Source: Clavelina lepadiformis (Eukaryota > Chordata > Ascidiacea > Aplousobranchia > Clavelinidae). Taken from it: a stretch of 64,000 nt of DNA. A program made the translations under genes and the position numbers. The stretch is from assembly GCF_947623445.1 (NCBI RefSeq), contig NC_135240.1, forward strand, positions 24,304,001 through 24,368,000, read 5' to 3'. Shown here one piece after another: positions 56,692 to 64,000 of the stretch. Below the pieces are notes generated by a model. That model saw nothing but the letters and a program-made list of their open reading frames with translations, made no database searches and was not told the DNA's origin. How positions within the stretch are numbered: position 1 is the first letter of the stretch; each line of letters opens with the position of its first letter.

Positions 56692-58556
56692 CTAACCGTC
56701 CATCCAAATAGGCTTTAGTGTGAAGTACATGGAATCCCACTTATAGTTAAGTGATTTTCTGAATTGTGAATCAGTATTGTGCAGGCGATCCAACCAGCCA
56801 AGTACACCATAACACTGATTAAATCTAAAAATAACGATTATTATCATCCCACAAGGCAGGGATAGACATTTTCACTGTATTATTAGTTAGTTTTACTTTA
56901 AGTGATGGTAGTCATGAAACTGCGGTGAAGGAAACCCTGGAAAATGATATCCACTGTGGTGAATGGTAGATACAAAGGTTGCAGCCATATACCATATGCA
57001 GGCTGTAGATATATGAGCTCCAATCAATACCGGGGAGAGAAGTATAGGAATCATGTTCACAACCTGTAACAGGTCATCGCATTGTAAGTTTTTTATTTTT
57101 GTGGCTAATAGCCTATATATTCATTTAGTTATTTTACTATTATAACTTATAAAGTTATAACACTAACAATGTGTTCAATTGGATGCACATACACCACTGC
57201 CATACTAATTGGTGCCGTCCACTCGTGGTGAACCTTATGGATATGTTTGTATAAGGCTGGATAATGCATTAGCCTGCAAGAAAAAAATAAAAACTTGTCT
57301 TGAAAAAAAAAACACCTTACTAATTTGTATGTGGCATTAGATGTAGCTAGATAAGCAATGCTGCCATTGTGGTGCTTGTTTGTTTAAAATTTAATAGGTG
57401 CAAGCTTTTGATAATTTTGTAGACAATTATTTATACAAAGTTTATAATGTAGCCTACCTGTGCAAATAGTAAAAGGCAATCTCTTGAACAATTGCAAAGT
57501 ACAACATTTCAGAAAAAAATCTAGGCAAGCTGGGAAGATCTTCTGCTTCGTACTTCATTCCACCCCACTGAGTAGCTGGATACATAAGAATTACAAGAAT
57601 AGTGGCAATAAGCTGATTCTTGTTGATCACGGTGATACATTTCTTGTAAAGTTTCCAGTCAACCTTTGTTTTAGAAAATCCAAACTTAGCATGCATAAGT
57701 TTGAAAAGTTGTACTTATATATGTGAACAACTACCGGAATGTTTTTGTCTGACTGAATCTTGTATTTTCTCAGAAACGCTGGTTTTCCTTTTAAGTCAAG
57801 TGACATGAAAAACAAATTGATTGTCCAAAACGGAATTCCAAGTGATGCCATGGTTGCTGTGAATTTACAAACATATGTGATTTCGTGAAAGCTGAGAGGA
57901 TCTTTTGATGATCAATAATGATGCAAAGCTTTAACTTTATCAGTAACCGTACCATTTTTTTATAAAAGCTTACCAATTATAAACAGAAACACCCTGCTGT
58001 GTCCAAACAGCTGCAATAGCTGAAGCCATCCACTTATGTACCACTCTCCTCCAATCTTGAGAAATCTTAAACATACACAATAAAAGCTTTCCTAATCTCA
58101 AATGTTAGAATAATTCATAGTAACTTTACTGGTTCCAGGAAAGGCCTATGTAGTAAGGGCATACTTTGTTTGGCTCAAATATAATTAATTATACAAGTCT
58201 CTTCAGCTTCAAGAAAACAAGCTTTCACTATACATACATGATTCACTCTTGTTATTAAGAGTAACGGTTTTCTTGAAGTCTAATCTTAACTTATTCAAGT
58301 TTATAACAAGTACTTTATCTCACCTTGTAAAATATCCATTAAAGAGAAAGTCTGCTATACCTCCCAACAAGAGCACACTAAAAAGGATATTTGAATCTCT
58401 TCCCATTGTTAATATGTTAGGCTTATCTGATATTTGCCCTTGATAATAGTGATAAAGTAAGGTTGCTTTATTTTTCAACTGTGAAATATTGGATGAATGG
58501 CAATTTTTTACTTTCAAGGACATCTGTCCATTGGGAAGTTTTTTGGACTTATTCAC
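56692..58556 (-). CDS. FAXDC2: FAXDC2-like fatty acid hydroxylase/sterol desaturase, copy A, 7 exons
   Basis: Exons in transcript order: 58556-58324, 58065-57974, 57856-57735, 57663-57458, 57273-57168, 57063-56897, 56824-56692; phases agree and give 352 aa. The family comprises ER membrane di-iron enzymes (C4-sterol methyl oxidase, C25-hydroxylase relatives). FAXDC2 itself has been linked to sphingolipid and cholesterol-pathway chemistry. The histidine boxes are present: HRLMH (joined across exons 4 and 5), HKVHH in YKHIHKVHHEWTAPIS, and HHSGYH and HDYHH in the sixth exon, followed by FNQCYGVLGWLDRLH. Several hydrophobic segments lie before and between them. Exon 1 (77 codons, partly hydrophobic) has no counterpart in copy B. 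The ATG at 58556 is the only upstream one in frame; a later in-frame ATG (MSLKVKN) is possible. First of three same-strand copies. Confidence 0.88.
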
Positions 58557-60044
58557 CGGAGTGATGTGTTAACTTGAGAACCATTTTTAAATACTCAAAT
58601 TTACCACAGCACTTCATATCATTTCTTTCAACTTGCTATCAGAGACCAAAGGACTGGAATGAATGACTTAACTTGAGTCAGTTTTTACAAAGTCTGGACT
58701 TTTTAGTACTTAAACGACGAAAGACATGACTGACTCGTGATAACGAGAAATTTTAGGCTGACTTGATTCGTGTTACAAACCAAAATATTTTAAACCGTTA
58801 TAGAATCAGTTTTTTAGATGTGAAAGAATTTATTCAAAACTCACTATGCAATACATTCTACTGAATATGCAAAAGTGTCAAAAACAAATTTTCCGATGCT
58901 TATATTTACGTTACAAGTATTCAGAGAACCATTTATTACAGAACTAAAATGAAAAATAAAATGTAAATAGTAACTTGCTTGTGACTTGGCATGTGTGAAG
59001 ACTTGAATAAACGTTACTGACTCGACTTGACTTGAGAATGTAATTAAAATGACTCGGCTTGACTTTGATTTGCGCTGTTAGTGGCTTTACTTGTGTTACA
59101 CCATTAAGACTTGTTTTCATGACTGCTTGCTATGCTTCCTTAATTGTTTGATTTTTTCTCTCTAAGATTAATCCTTGTTTTAATTTTCCATAGTACTGTG
59201 ATGTTATTCATACAATTGGTTTTTTTTGATGTGTAACTTTTAATAGAAGAAAAACAAATAATTAAAATTCAGTTTTTAAGTTCTCACTTCTGCTAGTGGT
59301 TATCTACTCACTTTTAGCAGTTACTTGTGCAACACAGGTGTAGTGTTGAATGGTTGTATATGTTTGTATTGAGTAAATGATTAAACATAGGTGCTGCAAA
59401 GTTAACGTTTGTTTGTTTAACCTCATGTAACCATCGTTGTCTATTTTTATAACTTAATTTCAGGGAAACCGTTTCTAATTTGCAAAGAATTTGTTTTTGC
59501 AGCGCTTAGAGCCCCCGGATTTGTTGCATACTAACTGTTAATGATTAAAATGTAATTTTGCAAGTTTTATTGAACTATGGCTGCAGAATCACTTTTGCCC
59601 TGTTTGCAATAACTTCAACTGATTGGTTGCTTACTTTGCGTTGATGACTAATTGCTTTCGTCAATCAATCAAACAGCTTTCGTTAATTATGTATTTCGTG
59701 AATCACAGTTAAACGTCAACAACACGACGCACAAGAGGATAAGAAAAATATGTTTTTTACCTTAAAAGAGCTTACATCACCCAGTGGGATATAATTATTA
59801 ATTACCAATGCTTTTGAAATTCCTAATTCAGCAGACAAGATGTGGCAAAATAATTCAATTTCGTAGCACAACTAAGTTTGTTTTGCAATTAATTAGCATT
59901 TTGGCTATGAATTTAATCAACGACTGAACGGCAAATTGTACTTGAAATAAGGATTAACATTCAACAAAATTTTGAAGCAAATGGTTTAAAACTTCATCCA
60001 TAAAAACGAAGTCGCATCAGTAACACAGTTTGTCACTGGGTGTT
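58557..60044. other. spacer between FAXDC2-like copies A and B
   Basis: Contains the promoter side of copy A. The 58660-59105 region has many GACTTGACTCG-type words, similar to the small element in CCDC22 intron 9 and to a patch near 62320; I read it as old, decayed repeat. No exon seen. Confidence 0.4.
58660..59105. repeat. decayed GACTTGACTCG-rich dispersed repeat
   Basis: Repeated words such as CTTGACTTGAG, GACTCGACTTGACTTGAG and TTGATTCGTGTTA resemble the 38472-38599 element. The boundaries are not clear. Confidence 0.4.
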
Positions 60045-61918
60045 CTAGTTTTCTTTTTTATGTTTACTGGGAAATCGTTCAGTGATTGGAGTTAATCCGT
60101 AAAATGTTACGTGACGTTTGCAGTAAATTGATTCCTTGAACTGGACGCTCGTTTTGTGGAAGTTATCCAACCATCCAGTTACACCATAGCATTCGTTGAA
60201 CCTATCGAACATCAATAGGGTGCAAGAGATATTCAATAAATTATGATGCCCTTCGTGGACTGACGTACAATATGACAAAGGGAAAAGCTTTGGCTAGTGT
60301 CATACCTTTATTCAATTACACTTACTTGATGTGGTGGTAATCGTGAAATTGCGGGGAGGATTGAAACGGAAAATGGTAATCGGAGTGGTTTAGACATGTT
60401 GAAATCTGCGACATTGCCAGCCATATCCATACAATGCTTAGATGTGACCCCATGAGGATTGGGCCGACAATCAACGGGAAAAAGTTGGAAACCTTGCAAT
60501 ATTAATTAGTAAAAACCAACTTAATATTTTGGAGCAAATTTGTTTGCTAAGACGCTGATTAAATTATTGACATTATATGTTTAGAATATTTGCAGAATTT
60601 TTTAAAGTAAAATAAACCTGGGCTAGGTAATAAATTAATGCAAGTTTTACCAGGTGTTCAACTGGGTGTGCATATGAAGCAGCCAGACTGATCGGCGCAA
60701 TCCATTCGTGATGTTTTTTGTGGATGTATTTGTAGATCCACGGTAAATGAAAAAATCTGGAAAGAAAGTCGTAGCTAGGGAGCCAATCCTTGAAAGATAT
60801 GGAAGCGTAAAAACCCTCATACGTATTTAATGCAATAATTTTACAACACTTAAAAATTTTTAGTTTATTAAACTTTTTTATTGCTTGTAGTAAAATTTTT
60901 TGGTAAAAATTAAGGGTAGACAGGATATTGACAAAGAACCGCAGTTTCACGACACAAGTGGTTGTTTTTATCATCAAAATCAAGACGTATCTTTTCTAGT
61001 GGACTGAAAATTGCTCAAGCATGCGAAGTTTTCGTTGATAATAAACAAATGCCCGAAAGTTTGAACTAAAATTAGGCTATTATCGTGTCTTTTTGGAGTT
61101 TTTTGAGAAAAGTAAAGCAAGTTTTTAGGTTTGCAAGTGATACAAGTAGGCGATTTTTAGGTTCAAACGTCGGTAACTTTTTGCAGTCCAAAAACCCCTT
61201 AATCTTAGGCCTAATATAAATGTCCCTAACAATTGTATTCCATCTACGCAGGCTATATTGTCTACTGAACGTGGGTCTAAAACAAGATATGGAAGCTTAT
61301 GCGAGTATTGTGTAAACTTATAATAGCTGTTGTGTTACCTGTGTGAATAATAAAACATTATTTCGACCACAATGAGAAATGCATAAAAATCTATGGGAAG
61401 CCGCCATATCGGCGGCAACCGATTCTGACACGACATCCCACTCTCTCGCATAATTGGATATAAGAGCCATATCATCAGGCATGACAAAAGTTCATTTGTG
61501 AGGGAGACCCTACAGCACTGGATATACCGAGATGCATCAACCTAAAAAGAAAAAAGGAGTATGCTACAAAATGTATTGTAAAAGCATTCAAATAAAACCA
61601 GCTGTACCGGTATATTCTTGTCCTTTTGAATTTTGTATCTGTGAAGAAATTTCGGCTTTCCACTCAAATCAAGCACCATGAAAAAAGAATTGATTGCACA
61701 AAAAGAAAGAAAAAGTACCATTGACGTGCCTGTAAATATTACGCAAGTTTAAATTACTACAAGCAAATTGTTCAGCAAGTATTGCATGGATATCTACAAT
61801 TAGCTGTAGCCTATGGCATACCAATTACGAAAACGGACTTTTCGTCATTGTCAAACATGTCCAACACTTTCGACCATTGCAATTCAAAGAAGCTTCTTGC
61901 CGCACTCAGAAACTCCAT
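60045..61918 (-). CDS. FAXDC2-like fatty acid hydroxylase/sterol desaturase, copy B, 6 exons
   Basis: Exons in transcript order: 61918-61822, 61729-61608, 61541-61339, 60756-60651, 60492-60326, 60201-60045; phases agree and give 283 aa. Intron positions and phases equal those of copy A exons 2-7, showing common descent. The boxes are HRFFH (across an intron), HKKHH in YKYIHKKHHEWIAPISLAAS, and HDYHH before FNECYGVTGWLDNFH. In the sequence aligned to HHSGYH of copy A, copy B reads NHSDYH, so one His is replaced by Asn. It begins with its own short first exon (MEFLSAARSFF), so it lacks the extra N-terminal exon of copy A. The C-terminal tail (LTPITERFPS) resembles copy C, not copy A. Presumed ER membrane di-iron oxidase; substrate unknown. 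Confidence 0.86.
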
Positions 61919-63208
61919 GTAACCTATTTTTATTTCAGAACCCTTTTAGATTTTAAAGTGGGCTATCGAAATCCTACAAAAAGACAACTAACGTAGCCTT
62001 GAGGAATAGGTCATTACCTCAGCAGCTTCGATTAACTTGAATAACTGAAAGTAGTTGAACGTAGCTGGTCACAGCAAATGTAAAAATAGGCTGTTTACGG
62101 TAAGGTCAATTGCTGTATTTTATTCTGTTTTGCAATGACGTGACTCAATTGATTAAAAAAAAGTTAAGCTAATTGTGTAAGGCCAAACATAGTGTTCTAC
62201 GAAAAAATTTGTGATAGGCCTATTACCTTAAAAGTTTAAACAAAAAAGTTTGCGATGGTGAATGGTAACCAACTTGGTGCAGCGCCTGATCAAATTCAGT
62301 AAGGTTTATGAACATGGTTTGACTCGAGTCAGAAAAACATAACTTCGTATTACAACTCTGTTTCCAATTTTGAATAACTCGAAGTATATTAATCGGTGTC
62401 TTTGAACACGAATTAACCAGTTTTCTCTGCATGTGTAGGCTACATATTGGACCAGCTGCCGACCGATGCAAACTGTAAAATGCTTTATCAAGTCATATGT
62501 TGCTGATGTGTTTCTTTGGTCTTGATTCTTCAAAGGCCATTAGCAGGTACAGTATAGGCCTACCTACATAGCTTACACGAGCAAACAAGTAAAATTCGCA
62601 TTAAGTTGTTTGAACATTAATGTTCACGGCTGTAGTTGACAACTGCATAGCTGCTCAGTGACCACGTATTAATAACTTGAGCACTGCACTGCAATTGGGC
62701 AACTACAACTAAGACCTGAGCTAAGATACTTTGCTGCAAATATGTCAATGTTAGTTACCCTAACCTTCTCCGACGTAGCCTACAACTATCACCATTTACT
62801 AACAGCGTTGTGTAACATGGCTTAATTGCGGTTCTATTTACATTTCGGCTTGTTTAACAAATTCTTCTCTGCCTAAGCGAATTGAGCAGAAATACGATTC
62901 CGGTGACCGAGAATATGCGAAACGACGTCACGGGCTGCAGTATCTCAGTTTGTCAGACAGGGTAGGCTACTGTTCACGTTCTTGTCGCACGTTACGTACA
63001 CCACAAAATGTAGCAAGACGTGATTAATTTTAAGAGTATTTCATGTATTGATTTCGACTTGCCACAACAAGCTATTTTTAATTGATATTTGATAGTTGGT
63101 ACGTTACTATATTTCGCTATTTACGTTGACAGTATGCATAACCACATTGTGAGGATTGTTTTTTTAAATAAGCAATCCATTTTGGCTTCCATTTTGGTTG
63201 CTTTAAAT
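61919..63208. other. spacer between FAXDC2-like copies B and C
   Basis: Promoter side of copy B, then AT-rich sequence with a short GACTCGAGTCA-type repeat patch near 62320. Minus-strand frames at 62223-62533 overlap in different frames and have no family match. Confidence 0.4.
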
Positions 63209-64000
63209 TTAATTTTTTTTTCTGTTAGAGTCAGGAATTAATTCAGTTATTGGTGAGAGACTGTAAAATGGAACGTTTCTTTTGAATTGGATGGACTTCT
63301 GGTAATCTTTGTCGGTCTTATGAAACCGGTCAAGAAACACTCCGGATCCGAAACATTCGGTGAACCTGAAAAATAATTTCTTGTCACTATTGGCTATAAA
63401 TAGTGAAGATGTGTTATTGTGAGAAAGGTACTAAACATTTAATATGCGTAACCATCCTGTATAATGGAAATGCTTGCAACTGTCTTTTCATGAAACAGCA
63501 GTAGCCTACTGCAAAAATTAATCAGCTATGTAGAGGCTGGCGAACTTGTAATGATGATAATCGTGGAACTGGGGAGATGAGAAGAATGGAAGGTGATAAT
63601 TGCTATGATGAAGACAAGCTTGAACTTGGAAGTTGAAAATCCAATACCAAGCCAAGGACAAATGGCAGCCGACCAGAATAGGACCGCTGAGAAGAGGTGC
63701 AACATGGGATACCTATTTTGACAAGTGAATAAAATTCAAAGCTTTACTCTTCGTAAAATCTACTTTTCATGGGAGAGTGAGAGTGGAAATCTGTTTTAGT
63801 CCACATACCAGATGTTCAACGGGATGGTTGTAGATTGCGGCAATGCTTATTGGAGCCACCCACTCGTGATGCCATTTGTGCATAGCTTTGTAAAATGGAG
63901 GCCAGTGCATAAGTCTGCCATGAAAATAAAATCGCTGAAGTTAATATTTGACCAACATTCTAAAAGATAAATACGCGAATCAGCCGTTGCGTTGCACAGC
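63209..64000 (-). CDS. FAXDC2-like fatty acid hydroxylase/sterol desaturase, copy C, 3' part only
   Basis: The last three exons are visible: 63914-63809, 63712-63546, 63365-63209 (transcript order). The 5' exons lie beyond the window. The lengths of the three exons (106, 167, 157) equal those of copy B exactly. Encoded features: LMHWPPFYKAMHKWHHEWVA with an HKWHH box, LHHSNYH, SSPQFHDYHHYK, and a tail SLSPITELIPDS that matches copy B. The sequence aligned to FNQCYG of copy A is FTECFGSGVFLDRFHK. No stop or frameshift is seen in the visible part, so the gene appears intact so far. Confidence 0.82.

Overview
This is nuclear DNA from an animal. Every large gene is split by introns with GT-AG (rarely GC-AG) borders, AATAAA signals lie 3' of several genes, and the proteins match metazoan families one to one. 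The DNA is AT-rich, introns are mostly 0.1-1.5 kb and genes are tightly packed. A Slp-homology (Rab27-effector type) protein sits beside typical single-copy chordate genes, and small DNA transposons are everywhere. I infer an invertebrate chordate, most likely an ascidian tunicate, but no feature here proves the species. I assembled the gene models by eye from splice sites, reading phase and remembered family motifs; no database search was run.

Layout: CHSY-type chondroitin synthase (+, 1346-4685); a transposon-rich gap; a single-exon DIS3L2 (+, 9245-12061); a 29-exon ATP8A-type phospholipid flippase (+, 12796-25075); TMA16 (-, 25844-27392), tail to tail with the flippase; a gap with small MITEs; MAGT1/TUSC3 oligosaccharyltransferase subunit (+, 30585-33571); CCDC22 of the Commander/CCC complex (+, 35840-40051), which carries an apparent 1-base frameshift; PPME1 protein phosphatase methylesterase (+, 40713-48567) with a three-exon Slp-homology-domain gene nested antisense in its sixth intron (-, 43924-45187); a Maf-type nucleotide pyrophosphatase (-, 48696-50117 or 50189), tail to tail with PPME1; a 4-kb graveyard of DNA transposons (50.8-53.9 kb); a hAT element with a perfect 8-bp target duplication but a broken transposase (54459-56093); and three tandem FAXDC2-like fatty acid hydroxylase/sterol desaturase genes, all minus strand, the last cut by the window end (56692-58556, 60045-61918, 63209-beyond 64000).

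The genes are not one pathway. Several act in the secretory and endosomal system (proteoglycan synthesis, N-glycosylation, lipid flipping, endosomal recycling, possible Rab27 secretion, lipid hydroxylation), but this looks like ordinary housekeeping neighbourhood. I see no operon-like spacing.

The points most worth a second look are the nested Slp-homology gene, the CCDC22 frameshift, the intronless DIS3L2, the FAXDC2-like tandem array, and a set of well-bounded non-autonomous DNA transposons, including one with 28-bp inverted ends that carries a tRNA-like 99-bp internal duplication.
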